The notes under the pieces are model-generated. The model was not told the DNA's origin and did no database searches. It saw only the letters and a program-made list of their open reading frames with translations. A stretch of 64,000 bases of DNA from Hyphomicrobium sp. CS1GBMeth3 (GTDB lineage: Bacteria > Pseudomonadota > Alphaproteobacteria > Rhizobiales > Hyphomicrobiaceae), in assembly GCF_900117455.1 (NCBI RefSeq), contig NZ_FPHO01000003.1, positions 2,136,501-2,200,500 of the forward strand, given 5' to 3'. Positions 1-7,126 of the stretch are shown in pieces. Position 1 is the stretch's first letter, and every line of letters begins with the position of its first letter. The translations under genes were made by a program, and so were the position numbers.

Positions 1-168
1 TGCACGGCGGACTACAACAGGCTCTGCCGCGGCACCGTGCCGGGTTGGGGGCGCGGTCTTGCCTGCCTAGTCGACAACCTCGACAAGGTGAGCCCGACGT
101 GCCGTAATCTGCTGGACAAGCAGCCGTTGTTCGACGACGAGCCCCGCGGCCCGGACGGCGGACGGTGA
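1..168 (+). CDS. Cysteine-rich repeat protein, C-terminal fragment (partial)
   Basis: The window opens inside this frame, which runs to a TGA at 166-168. About 55 residues are visible. They hold the pattern C-x(7)-LC-RG, then a short Gly-rich turn, ACL, and a SPTCRNLL segment. This matches the end of the exported cysteine-rich repeat proteins (GLG1-like Cys-rich repeat) common in Rhizobiales. The acidic, Pro/Gly-rich tail has no further cysteine. The 5' end is outside the window, so signal peptide and length are unknown. The recombinase remnant follows in the same frame immediately after the stop, so the last residues of this tail may come from the junction rather than from the original gene. 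Confidence 0.5.
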   Translation, partial: CTADYNRLCRGTVPGWGRGLACLVDNLDKVSPTCRNLLDKQPLFDDEPRGPDGGR

Positions 169-315
169 GCGCTGCGTCGCACGAAGGCGGTTATGATCTA
201 CCGTCGCACCGGCAATCTTCCCACTGTCCAGCTCCTGCGTGGACATTCCAAGATCCAGAACACTGTCCGCTACCTCGGAATCGAGGTGGACGATGCGATC
301 GCGATCGCTGAGTAG
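169..315 (+). pseudogene. Tyrosine recombinase (phage integrase family) C-terminal remnant
   Basis: The frame after the TGA at 166-168 reads ALRRTKAVMIYRRTGNL, then QLLRGHSKIQNTVRYLGIE and a short tail ending at the TAG at 313-315. This is the C-terminal catalytic end of tyrosine recombinases: the RRT.. helix, the Arg-Gly-His box and the VRYLG tyrosine motif. Only about 48 codons remain. There is no start codon and an in-frame stop lies directly upstream, so it cannot encode a working enzyme. Its place beside an arsenic island suggests a decayed island integrase. Basis: motif recognition, without a database search. Confidence 0.75.
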
Positions 316-353
316 ATCGATATTTAACGGCAGCATTACCCCATGAGCAGACC

Positions 354-384
354 TGGTCGGCACCTAAAAAAGGGGCGCCGACCA
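354..384. repeat. Inverted repeat with A-rich loop between integrase remnant and nhaA
   Basis: The arms TGGTCGGC (354-361) and GCCGACCA (377-384) are perfect complements around a loop containing a run of six A. It lies between the recombinase remnant and the 3' end of nhaA, so it could act as a bidirectional terminator-like hairpin or be a leftover of an integration junction. No downstream U-tract is present on either strand, which weakens the terminator reading. Confidence 0.5.
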
Positions 385-442
385 CGGCGGGGCGGGAGTC
401 TGGGATTGAGCGGCGCAGTCCCCGTCTGTCGCCTGGAAGCGG

Positions 443-1807
443 TCACTGCGCTCGGGTGAGGCCGCGCAATTGCCGAATGTAAATGGCGCCCAGGGCAAGG
501 CCGAGTGCGGCGGCGATCAGCGAGCCAAGCAGCACGCCAAGTTTTGCTGCACCGAGCAGGCTCTCACCTTCAAACGCCAGCATCGCAATGAATATCGACA
601 TGGTGAAGCCAATACCGGCCAGCATACCAATGAGCCAGACGCCCAGCCATGTCACACCCGGCGGAAGCTGGCTCCATTTGAGACGGACCATCAACCAGGT
701 CGTCGCCACGACACCGATCGGTTTGCCGAGCACAAGACCTAAACTGACGCCGAGTATAATGTAGTTTGCGCCGCCGGCAGAAAGTTCGACACCTTCAAGC
801 GAGACGCCAGCATTTGCGAGCGCGAAAAGCGGCATGATGCAGAAAGCTACCCATGGGTGCAGCGCCGTCTGTACACGCACGACGGGAGGCAGCAGCTCGC
901 GGCGTGCCAAGCGCAGCGTGCGAAGTGGTCGTGCCAAGCGGTGCACATCCTTAGCCGCAACCGCGTCACCACTTCGCAGCTCCTCCGCGATTCGCGAAAG
1001 CGCCTCGAGAGGCGTCTCTCGCATAGGCACGGGCAGTACAGGTGTCATCAGGCCGAGCACGACACCGGCGAGTGTTGGATGCGCGCCAGTCGTGAGCAAG
1101 CCAATCCAAACCACCGCCCCTGGTACGATGTAGGCGTAGGCGGAACCGACTCCGATCCGCTGCAGAGCGAGGGTCATCATGATGCCGACGGATGCAACGA
1201 GGAAACCACTGAAGTCGAGGCCGCCCGAATAGAAGAATGCGATGATGAGAACAGCAATCACATCATCGATAATCGCGAGCGCCAGAAGAAAAACCCTGAC
1301 GTTGCTCGGGATAGAGCGACCCAATAAAGCAAGGACGCCCACGGCAAAGGCGATATCGGTCGCGATCGGCACAGCCCAACCCTGAGCGCGAACGGAATCA
1401 GTGTTCAAACTAAGGTAAATCAGAGCTGGCACAATGACGCCGCCAGCGGCAGCGGCGATCGGCAGCATCGCTTGGTCGAGGCGGCTGAGGGCACCTTCGT
1501 GGATCTCTCGACGGATCTCCATTCCCACGACGAGGAAGAAAATCGTCATCAACGCGTCGTTGATCCAAAAATGAAGTGCCTTCGAGAATACGATCTCACC
1601 AAGTCCTATCGACAGCGGCAGGTGCCAAAGGGCATGATAACTGTCAGAAAAAGGGGAGTTTGCCCAGACAAGTGCGATGGCTGCCGCAATCAGCAGGACG
1701 ACACCGCTTGCCGCTTCTATATGCAGAAAGCGCTCGAGTGTGAGGTAGGCCCGCTCAGCTAAAATCTGCGATCGCGGAACTATGCGACGTGGCAATCTCG
1801 GGTCCAT
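443..1807 (-). CDS. nhaA: Na+/H+ antiporter NhaA
   Basis: This is a polytopic inner-membrane antiporter of 454 residues that exchanges Na+ (or Li+) for protons in pH and salt homeostasis. The family signature is clear: [15 protein letters not shown] followed by the paired aspartates in [12 protein letters not shown], which form the ion-binding site in the known NhaA family. The rest is a series of hydrophobic helices. I chose the ATG at 1807; a GTG two codons upstream (1813) is possible, and neither has a strong ribosome site. It sits between the recombinase remnant and the arsenic genes, with the same orientation as arsH but separated by 427 bases, so it is probably a separate transcript carried on the same island. 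Confidence 0.93.
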   Translation of the reverse strand: MDPRLPRRIVPRSQILAERAYLTLERFLHIEAASGVVLLIAAAIALVWANSPFSDSYHALWHLPLSIGLGEIVFSKALHFWINDALMTIFFLVVGMEIRREIHEGALSRLDQAMLPIAAAAGGVIVPALIYLSLNTDSVRAQGWAVPIATDIAFAVGVLALLGRSIPSNVRVFLLALAIIDDVIAVLIIAFFYSGGLDFSGFLVASVGIMMTLALQRIGVGSAYAYIVPGAVVWIGLLTTGAHPTLAGVVLGLMTPVLPVPMRETPLEALSRIAEELRSGDAVAAKDVHRLARPLRTLRLARRELLPPVVRVQTALHPWVAFCIMPLFALANAGVSLEGVELSAGGANYIILGVSLGLVLGKPIGVVATTWLMVRLKWSQLPPGVTWLGVWLIGMLAGIGFTMSIFIAMLAFEGESLLGAAKLGVLLGSLIAAALGLALGAIYIRQLRGLTRAQ

Positions 1808-2234
1808 AGGCACACGTTATCCGCGTGGCGGCCCGACCATCGCTTTCCCTGTCTCACCGCCAAATGCGGTGAGCACCCGTCTGTCTTTTTTTGCACTTCG
1901 ACCCGACCGAATCAACCTTTGGCACGATGCGTGGCAACGCGCCGCTCCGGTCAGTCCGGCGCACACCCGCCTCCTGGCGTCAGCTAAGCGTCACAACTTC
2001 CGTTTGCGGGGGGCAAGAGTGGCGAACCGGGCCTTGCGATCAAGCTCTTCGATTTCGATGTCGCGCACTCGGCCGTGCCTCCGTCTTGGGGAGAGATTTG
2101 CGGCGATCGACTCGCGCTCAGATCCTGATGATGCCGGACGCGATGAAGGTCGGTCCTCCGACAGATGCCACGCACGAGGGCGGGTAAGGCAGACCCCAGG
2201 GCGATTCTAGGCCACCTTTTTTGGGCTCCATCAG
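1808..2234. other. Intergenic stretch between arsH and nhaA, no gene recognised
   Basis: Short open frames exist on both strands, but none has a recognisable domain, a good ribosome site or a plausible composition. A minus-strand frame ending near 1995 has an acidic/basic tail (RDIEIEELDRKARFATL) that could be the end of a decayed gene, but nothing identifies it. The nhaA promoter should lie in the part closest to 1808. A T-run at 2217-2222 on the plus strand is not preceded by a stem. Confidence 0.4.
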
Positions 2235-2969
2235 TTAGATCGACCGCTGGTTGACCCGCTGCGACAGCTCCTCAGCGCTTTCTTTGCGTTCACTGTACCG
2301 ATCCACGAGATAGGGAGCGCGGCCCCGCAGCAGCAGCGTGAATTTGGTCAGCTCTTCCATCACGTCCACAACGCGGTCGTAATACGATGAGGGCTTCATC
2401 CGACCAGCTTCATCGAACTCGTTGAAGGCTTTGGCGACGGATGACTGGTTCGGTATTGTAAACATCCGCATCCAGCGTCCAAGGACGCGCATTTGGTTCA
2501 CTGCGTTGAACGACTGCGAGCCTCCACAGACCTGCATGACCGCGAGCGTCTTGCCCTGGGTCGGACGGAGAGCGCCCACCGAGAGCGGAATCCAGTCGAT
2601 TTGAGCCTTCATGATGCCGGACATGGCTCCATGTCGCTCCGGTGAGCACCAAACTTGACCTTCGGACCAAGCGGCGAGTTCTCGCAGCTCGCGCACCTTT
2701 GGGTCAATCTCAGGCGCGCCATCGGGTAACGGCAGTCCGTGTGGGTCGAATATCCGCGTTTCGCAACCGAACAGCTCGAGGAGGCGCTGGGCCTCTAGGG
2801 CCAGAAAGCGGCTGTAGGATTTCTCTCGGAGTGATCCATAGAGCAACAGGATCCGCGGCTTGTGCGGCAGGGCAGTCTTCTCCTCGACATCCGTAGCGCG
2901 CGGAAGGCGCAAGGAACCGGCATCGAGGTTGGGCAGGCTGTCAACTGGGGATACGGTGATTTCGTTCAT
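2235..2969 (-). CDS. arsH: ArsH, NADPH-dependent FMN flavoprotein (organoarsenical oxidase)
   Basis: This flavodoxin-like reductase of 244 residues belongs to the ArsH family, which oxidises trivalent methylated arsenicals using NADPH and FMN. The FMN phosphate-binding loop is visible as [14 protein letters not shown] at about residues 40-53. The flavin-contact segments [20 protein letters not shown] and [17 protein letters not shown] are typical of ArsH. The ATG at 2969 is preceded by AAGG on the coding strand. An in-frame upstream extension (to 3017) would run into arsC and is not supported. The gene starts 4 bases after arsC ends, so it is the last gene of the arsR-acr3-arsC-arsH operon. 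Confidence 0.95.
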   Translation of the reverse strand: MNEITVSPVDSLPNLDAGSLRLPRATDVEEKTALPHKPRILLLYGSLREKSYSRFLALEAQRLLELFGCETRIFDPHGLPLPDGAPEIDPKVRELRELAAWSEGQVWCSPERHGAMSGIMKAQIDWIPLSVGALRPTQGKTLAVMQVCGGSQSFNAVNQMRVLGRWMRMFTIPNQSSVAKAFNEFDEAGRMKPSSYYDRVVDVMEELTKFTLLLRGRAPYLVDRYSERKESAEELSQRVNQRSI

Positions 2970-2973
2970 TCCC

Positions 2974-3390
2974 TTACCTTCCGGGCACCAATTCCCCGTC
3001 CTCCTTAGCGAAGTCACCGATCGAAGGATTGGGCAGGATGTCGAGTACGACCTCGGACGGACGGCATAGCTTGACGCCGAGTGGTGTCACTACGATTGGA
3101 CGGTTGATGAGGATCGGGTTCGCTATCATAGCGTCGATCAGTGCCTCATCGCTGAGGGCCGGATCGTCCAGACCAAGCTCATCGTAGGGCGTTCCTTTGC
3201 GCCGTAACAGATCGCGTACTGTGATGCCCATCCTCGCGATGAGCTCGACAAGCTGAGCCCGGCTCGGGGGTGTTTTTAGGTATTCGATTACGTGCGGTTC
3301 AACGCCGCTCTTGCGGATCATGGCCAGCGTGTTGCGCGACGTTCCGCACGCCGGATTGTGATAGATGTCAATCTCGGGCGACGCGCTCAC
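2974..3390 (-). CDS. arsC: Arsenate reductase ArsC, glutaredoxin type
   Basis: This 138-residue thioredoxin-fold enzyme reduces arsenate to arsenite with glutathione and glutaredoxin. The N-terminal motif [17 protein letters not shown] holds the single catalytic Cys, and the family residues around [19 protein letters not shown] follow near the C-terminus. Length fits the plasmid R773 ArsC family. Its start overlaps the last bases of acr3 (3387-3390), which indicates translational coupling. It differs in fold from the two phosphatase-type reductases encoded divergently a little further on, so the island carries two unrelated solutions to the same reaction. Confidence 0.95.
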   Translation of the reverse strand: MSASPEIDIYHNPACGTSRNTLAMIRKSGVEPHVIEYLKTPPSRAQLVELIARMGITVRDLLRRKGTPYDELGLDDPALSDEALIDAMIANPILINRPIVVTPLGVKLCRPSEVVLDILPNPSIGDFAKEDGELVPGR

Positions 3391-4490
3391 AGTACTTGCT
3401 CCAAGGGCTGCTTGTTGGATGCCTTCTTGATCCCGGCTTCGTACCAGTCCTTCGAGGCGTTCACGATGTAGACGACCGACAGCATGACCGGGACCTCGAT
3501 GAGCACGCCCACCACCGTCGCGAGTGCCGCACCGGAGTTGATGCCGAAGAGGCTGATAGCCGCCGCCACGGCGAGTTCAAAGAAGTTGCTGGCACCGATC
3601 AGCGCAGACGGGCCGGCCACGCAATGCTGTTCGCCGGCAACCCGATTGAGCAGATAGGCCAGACCGGAATTGAAGTAGACCTGAATCAGGATCGGCACCG
3701 CCAGGAGGCCGATGATCAAGGGCTGCTCGATGATTTGCCGTCCCTGGAACCCGAACAGCAGGACCAGCGTCGTCAGAAGCGCCAGGAGGGAGATCGGCTG
3801 CAAGACTCCGAGAAGCTTCGACAGGGCTTGCTGGCCACCGCGCGGAAGAATGACCTTACGGATCACCTGCGCCATCAGGACCGGGATGACGATATAGAGA
3901 ACGACGCTAAGGATCAGCGTTGCCCACGGCACGGTAATCGCCGAGAGCCCGAGTAGGAGCCCGACAATCGGCGCAAACGCAAACACCATGATGGTGTCGT
4001 TCAGGGCAACTTGCGATAGCGTGAAGTGTGGCTCGCCCCTCGTCAGATTGCTCCATACGAAGACCATGGCTGTGCACGGCGCGGCGGCCAGAAGAATCAA
4101 GCCCGCCAAGTAGGACTCGATCTGATCAGCCGGGAGGTAGGGGCGGAATAGATAGCCGATGAAGAGCCAACCCAGTGCGGCCATCGTAAACGGTTTCACC
4201 GCCCAGTTGATGAATAGCGTGACGCCGATGCCGCGCCAGTAGGACTTCACTTGGTGAAGCGCAGAAAAATCGATCTTGACCAGCATCGGGATGATCATGA
4301 GCCAGATCAACACCGCGACAGGGAGATTGACCTGGGCAATCTCGGCTGAACCGATCGCCTGGAATACGCCGGGCAAAAAATGGCCAAGCGCAATGCCAAC
4401 GATCATGCACAGCACGACCCACAGCGTGAGGTAGCGCTCGAAGAACGGCATCGAGGGTTGGGTTGGAGCGGGCTCTTTGATAGCCATCAT
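3387..4490 (-). CDS. acr3: ACR3-family arsenite efflux permease
   Basis: This inner-membrane arsenite exporter of 367 residues belongs to the ACR3 (bile acid/arsenite transporter) superfamily and not the ArsB family. It has about ten hydrophobic segments. The conserved functional region AAPCTAMVFVWSNLTRGEP (about residues 137-155) carries the Cys known to be needed for arsenite transport in this family. A short cytoplasmic N-terminus precedes the first helix (LTLWVVLCMIVGIALG). It overlaps arsR at its start and arsC at its end by 4 bases each, so the four genes are probably one coupled operon under arsR control. Confidence 0.95.
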   Translation of the reverse strand: MMAIKEPAPTQPSMPFFERYLTLWVVLCMIVGIALGHFLPGVFQAIGSAEIAQVNLPVAVLIWLMIIPMLVKIDFSALHQVKSYWRGIGVTLFINWAVKPFTMAALGWLFIGYLFRPYLPADQIESYLAGLILLAAAPCTAMVFVWSNLTRGEPHFTLSQVALNDTIMVFAFAPIVGLLLGLSAITVPWATLILSVVLYIVIPVLMAQVIRKVILPRGGQQALSKLLGVLQPISLLALLTTLVLLFGFQGRQIIEQPLIIGLLAVPILIQVYFNSGLAYLLNRVAGEQHCVAGPSALIGASNFFELAVAAAISLFGINSGAALATVVGVLIEVPVMLSVVYIVNASKDWYEAGIKKASNKQPLEQVL

Positions 4491-4840
4491 TTCGCGCTTC
4501 CTCTAGTCGCGGTCAGTGCCTTTGCCTTGCGAACTGGAGCCCCACAGAGCTCCGGTTGTCCCTGGCAACAATCTTCGGTCAAAAAATCCAAGAGCTTCCG
4601 CATGCCTTCGACGTGAACGGCATAGCGAATGTAGCGCCCCTGCCGCGTCGCATGGATCAAGCCAGCCCTGTCGAGCTCTTTAAGGTGGAAGGATGCGCCG
4701 GTCGGTGTCGCGCCGACCTGCTCGGCGATCTCTCCCGCAGGGAGGCCGTTTGGTCCCGTCCGGACGAGTAGGCGAAAGATTCTCAATCGCTGTTCGTGCG
4801 CAAGGGCGGCCAATGCGGTCGCTGCTGTGTCAATATCCAT
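4487..4840 (-). CDS. arsR: ArsR arsenite-responsive repressor with C-terminal Cys site
   Basis: This winged-helix repressor of 117 residues has the helix-turn-helix around GEIAEQVGATPTGASFHLKE and a wing at RQGRYIRYAV. It lacks the CVCDLC metal motif of the E. coli type. Instead Cys91, Cys92 and Cys99 lie in the C-terminal segment DCCQGQPELC, resembling the As(III) site of Acidithiobacillus-type ArsR. I chose the ATG at 4840, where the family's N-terminus (MDIDTAATALAALAHEQRLR) begins. An in-frame ATG 15 bases upstream would add YCCCM-like residues and lies inside the likely promoter. No ribosome site precedes 4840, and the promoter spacing suggests a leaderless message. Confidence 0.93.
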   Translation of the reverse strand: MDIDTAATALAALAHEQRLRIFRLLVRTGPNGLPAGEIAEQVGATPTGASFHLKELDRAGLIHATRQGRYIRYAVHVEGMRKLLDFLTEDCCQGQPELCGAPVRKAKALTATRGSAK

Positions 4841-4846
4841 ACAGCA

Positions 4847-4874
4847 ACAATACAACGATTATTGAATCGTGCAA
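4847..4874 (-). promoter_or_regulatory. Predicted arsR promoter, leaderless
   Basis: Read on the minus strand, TTGCAC (4869-4874) and TATTGT (4847-4852) are separated by 16 bases and make a reasonable -35/-10 pair. The expected start point, about 7 bases downstream of the -10, coincides with the A of the arsR ATG at 4840. This would give a leaderless mRNA and would explain the missing Shine-Dalgarno sequence. Confidence 0.55.
4855..4870. promoter_or_regulatory. Candidate ArsR operator dyad
   Basis: ACGATT (4855-4860) and AATCGT (4865-4870) are perfect inverted arms around the 4-base centre ATTG. The dyad lies in the spacer of the predicted arsR promoter, overlapping the edge of the -35, where a repressor would block RNA polymerase. 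This fits autoregulation, as known for ArsR family repressors; binding itself is inferred. Confidence 0.55.
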
Positions 4875-4935
4875 CAGCCTGCTTATTATGTCGATAATTC
4901 TGGACAGATCTAAATATGCCTGCTAAGTGCCTAAC

Positions 4936-4964
4936 AGATATGTCTATATCTCACGACATGTCGT
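4936..4964. promoter_or_regulatory. Two adjacent perfect palindromes in the divergent ars promoter region
   Basis: AGATAT (4936-4941) and ATATCT (4946-4951) flank GTCT. Two bases later ACGACATGTCGT (4953-4964) is a perfect 12-base palindrome. Both lie upstream of the plus-strand reductase gene and are unlike the arsR dyad at 4855. They are good candidates for operators of a second repressor, for example the ArsR domain of the fusion protein encoded downstream; that link is inference. Confidence 0.45.
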
Positions 4965-5011
4965 TGGTGTGGTTCGCTGACCCCTAACATCTCGGTATTG
5001 TGAGGTTTCCA

Positions 5012-5527
5012 ATGACCCGCCCCTTCAATGTCCTCTTCCTTTGCACTGGCAACTCCGCGCGCAGCATCATCGCGGAGGCGATCATCAATCGGTTGGGCAA
5101 TGGCAAGTTCGTAGGTTACAGCGCCGGATCGATGCCCAAGGGCTCCGTTCATCCCTTCACGCTGGATCTTTTGAAGAACCTCAATTTTGACACGAGCCGC
5201 TATCGCTCGAAGAGCTGGGAGGAGTTTTCCGCACCGGGCGCTCCCGAGCTCGACTTCGTGTTTACCGTTTGTGACAACGCGGCCAACGAAGTCTGTCCGC
5301 TTTGGCCTGGCCAACCCATGACGGCGCATTGGGGCGTTCCCGATCCTGCCGCAGCTGTTGGCAGCGACGCGGAGCGGCGGTTCTCGTTCTCCGATACGTA
5401 CCGCATGCTCAATCAGCGCATCTCCATTTTTGTCAATCTGCCTATTGCAAGCCTGGACAGATTGACGTTGCAGAATCGGTTGGATGATATCGGGAGCGCC
5501 CCCGCGGGAGCGGCTACGACAGAATGA
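5012..5527 (+). CDS. Arsenate reductase, low-molecular-weight protein tyrosine phosphatase family
   Basis: This 171-residue protein has the phosphatase P-loop C-x5-R near its N-terminus (LFLCTGNSARS, Cys11 and Arg17), as in the LMW-phosphatase arsenate reductases. Further cysteines lie in FTVCDNAANEVCPLWPG, a position that in this subfamily supports thiol relay. It probably reduces arsenate, with export by the divergent Acr3. The ATG at 5012 is preceded by TGAGG at a good distance; a GTG 12 bases upstream is less likely. The gene opens the plus-strand half of the island and is followed after 19 bases by the ArsR/reductase fusion, whose reductase half it closely resembles. Confidence 0.9.
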   Translation: MTRPFNVLFLCTGNSARSIIAEAIINRLGNGKFVGYSAGSMPKGSVHPFTLDLLKNLNFDTSRYRSKSWEEFSAPGAPELDFVFTVCDNAANEVCPLWPGQPMTAHWGVPDPAAAVGSDAERRFSFSDTYRMLNQRISIFVNLPIASLDRLTLQNRLDDIGSAPAGAATTE

Positions 5528-5546
5528 TGAGGATCGACTAGCAGAC

Positions 5547-6452
5547 ATGAACGAGCTTGACCGTCTCTCGGCATCAGAAGTTGCCGCTATCTTCGCAGCA
5601 CTGTCACAAGAGACTCGCCTCGAGGCCTATCGTCTGCTTCTCCGCTACCAGCCGTTTGGGCTTGCTGCCGGCGATATCTCCCGCCTGCTGGCGGTCCCTC
5701 ACAATACGCTGTCGACGCATATGGCTTTGCTCCAGAACGCGGGTCTTGTGCGTTCTCGGCGCGAAGGCCGATCGATCATCTTCGCGGCTAATCCCGTCCA
5801 ACTTGCCGTCGCCGAGGCCTTTCTGGATCAGGGGCGGGCAGCGCCGCAACCGGGAAAGGCGTCGGCCGTTGGACAGGGCGAACGGTCATGTTTCCCGCGC
5901 AAGCGCTCTGAAGAGGATCTGAGCAAGAAGCGCTACAATGTTTTGGTTCTCTGCACCGGTAACACCGCCCGCTCCATCATTGCGGAGGCTGTGCTCAATC
6001 GGGAGGGTCATGGTCGCTTCCACGCCTATTCGGCCGGCAGCAATCCAAAGAGCAAACCTCACCGTCTCGGATTGGAGCTTCTGGCCAGCTTGGGCTACGA
6101 CACGTCCGGGCTGCGCTCAAAGTCGTGGATGGAATTCTCCGAACCTGGCGCGCCCAAGATGGATTTTATCATCACGGTCTGCGACAGGGCCGCCGGCGAG
6201 GTCTGTCCTCACTGGCCCGGTCATCCGCTCGTTACGCATTGGGGCATCGCCGATCCAGTAGCAGTCGCTGGCTCTACCGATGAAAAGCGAGCTGCATTCC
6301 AGGAAACCTATCGTCAGTTGATGAACAGGCTTACCGCCTTCATCAACCTACCGCTGGATGATTTGAGCCTCAGAGATCTTAAGGTGCGTCTCGCTGAGAT
6401 CGGGCGCATGGAAGGGGCCACGGAAATGACCCTTACAGGGCGAGCGGCGTGA
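5547..6452 (+). CDS. ArsR-type repressor fused to LMW-phosphatase-type arsenate reductase
   Basis: This is a 301-residue two-domain protein. Residues 1-95 form a winged helix-turn-helix of the ArsR family (LSQETRLEAYRLLL, then DISRLLAVPHNTLSTHMALL, with a wing at RREGRSIIF). Residues 96-128 are a basic/acidic linker. From 129 onward lies a complete arsenate reductase with the P-loop CTGNTAR (Cys136, Arg142) and the VCDRAAGEVCPHWPG segment. The HTH has no CVCDLC motif, so how it senses arsenic is not apparent. Frame and composition are continuous, which argues against a sequencing artefact. ATG 5547 starts the HTH homology; the nearest SD-like GAGG is rather far upstream. Confidence 0.9.
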   Translation: MNELDRLSASEVAAIFAALSQETRLEAYRLLLRYQPFGLAAGDISRLLAVPHNTLSTHMALLQNAGLVRSRREGRSIIFAANPVQLAVAEAFLDQGRAAPQPGKASAVGQGERSCFPRKRSEEDLSKKRYNVLVLCTGNTARSIIAEAVLNREGHGRFHAYSAGSNPKSKPHRLGLELLASLGYDTSGLRSKSWMEFSEPGAPKMDFIITVCDRAAGEVCPHWPGHPLVTHWGIADPVAVAGSTDEKRAAFQETYRQLMNRLTAFINLPLDDLSLRDLKVRLAEIGRMEGATEMTLTGRAA

Positions 6453-6571
6453 CCTCGCCAGTACGTTTGGTCGACGAAGTGATGCATCGCTGCCATGTCA
6501 GCAATCTCGGCGTAACCGGCCATGAGATGATCACGAGCCACGCCGCCTACGCTAGGAGACGAAAAGGCTAA
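6449..6571 (+). CDS. Short coupled frame, possible IS21 IstB-like C-terminal remnant
   Basis: A 40-codon frame starts with GTG inside the stop of the fusion gene (GTGA overlap) and ends at 6571. Its N-terminal part LVDEVMHRCHVSN resembles the C-terminal tail of IS21-family helper ATPases (IstB), which end in a similar DRLLHHCHI-type helix followed by a basic tail. The match is short and from memory, so the function is unproven. It may be a fragment left by a transposition event at the end of the arsenic island, or a chance frame. Confidence 0.25.
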   Translation: MTSPVRLVDEVMHRCHVSNLGVTGHEMITSHAAYARRRKG

Positions 6572-6577
6572 GCGGCC

Positions 6578-7045
6578 CTATTTGACCTGCCCGCAGCACT
6601 CCTTCACGACTTCGGCGATCCCAATGATTTTGTTCGTGGCACTGAGCGCATTGAGCCGGAACCGGTAAGCGTGCTCCTCGACGCCCGGACAAGGTCCCAT
6701 GTATTCAGATAGCGACCCCTCGCTGATCACACCACCCGGAGGCGGAACCACCACGCCGCCGCCGTGAGAGTACGCAAGGTTGAGGTCTGTCACCTCGACC
6801 GCGATGCGCGCGGTATCGGGAGGGACGCCCTGAACCCGGATCGGCGGAGAAAGGCTCGAGCACGTGTGCGCCTTCTCGAGTCCGATCTCGGCCCGCATTG
6901 AGGTGACCGAGGGGGCAAGCGCATAGCGCTGCTTATTGGCATACAGATACGCCAGACCTGCGCCACCGAGCGCGCATAGCGCTCCGAATGCCAGCACCAG
7001 AAAGGCCTTGATGCCAAACATGCCTACTGCTTTTACCATATTCAT
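6578..7045 (-). CDS. Membrane-anchored PEBP-like (YbhB/YbcL-related) protein
   Basis: This 155-residue protein has one N-terminal hydrophobic segment (KAFLVLAFGALCALGGAGLA, about residues 13-32), either a signal anchor or an uncleaved signal. The rest should be periplasmic. It resembles the phosphatidylethanolamine-binding protein fold in the order of its elements: a PPIRVQGVPPDTARIAV strand pair, a His-Gly-Gly turn, and GPCPGVEEHAYRFRLNAL, which matches the GPCPP..HRY.F.LYAL motif of YbhB. It is shorter than usual in the middle. Four cysteines (three after the anchor) could form disulfides. It is divergent from the GMC gene across an AT-rich region. Function unknown. Confidence 0.5.
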   Translation of the reverse strand: MNMVKAVGMFGIKAFLVLAFGALCALGGAGLAYLYANKQRYALAPSVTSMRAEIGLEKAHTCSSLSPPIRVQGVPPDTARIAVEVTDLNLAYSHGGGVVVPPPGGVISEGSLSEYMGPCPGVEEHAYRFRLNALSATNKIIGIAEVVKECCGQVK

Positions 7046-7059
7046 TTATACGACTATAG

Positions 7060-7111
7060 TATTCTTTTATTGGACTTGTCTCATGTGCTGAATAGATAAA
7101 ATAAAAGAATA
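7060..7111. promoter_or_regulatory. AT-rich divergent region with 12-base inverted repeat
   Basis: TATTCTTTTATT (7060-7071) and AATAAAAGAATA (7100-7111) are perfect inverted copies separated by 28 bases. They lie between the divergent PEBP-like gene (start 7045) and the GMC gene (start 7127). The whole interval is far more AT-rich than its surroundings. The layout suits an operator pair for a regulator controlling both genes, though no regulator gene is adjacent. Confidence 0.5.
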
Positions 7112-7126
7112 AAAAGACAATGCAAA

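Noticed and set aside
1808..2234. Possible gene between nhaA and arsH
   Set aside because: All frames are short or of unnatural composition, and none has a ribosome site or known motif.
4996..5001. TATTGT as a -10 for the plus-strand reductase gene, with TTCGCT 17 bases upstream
   Set aside because: The start point would fall after the ribosome site of the ATG at 5012, and the -35 is poor.
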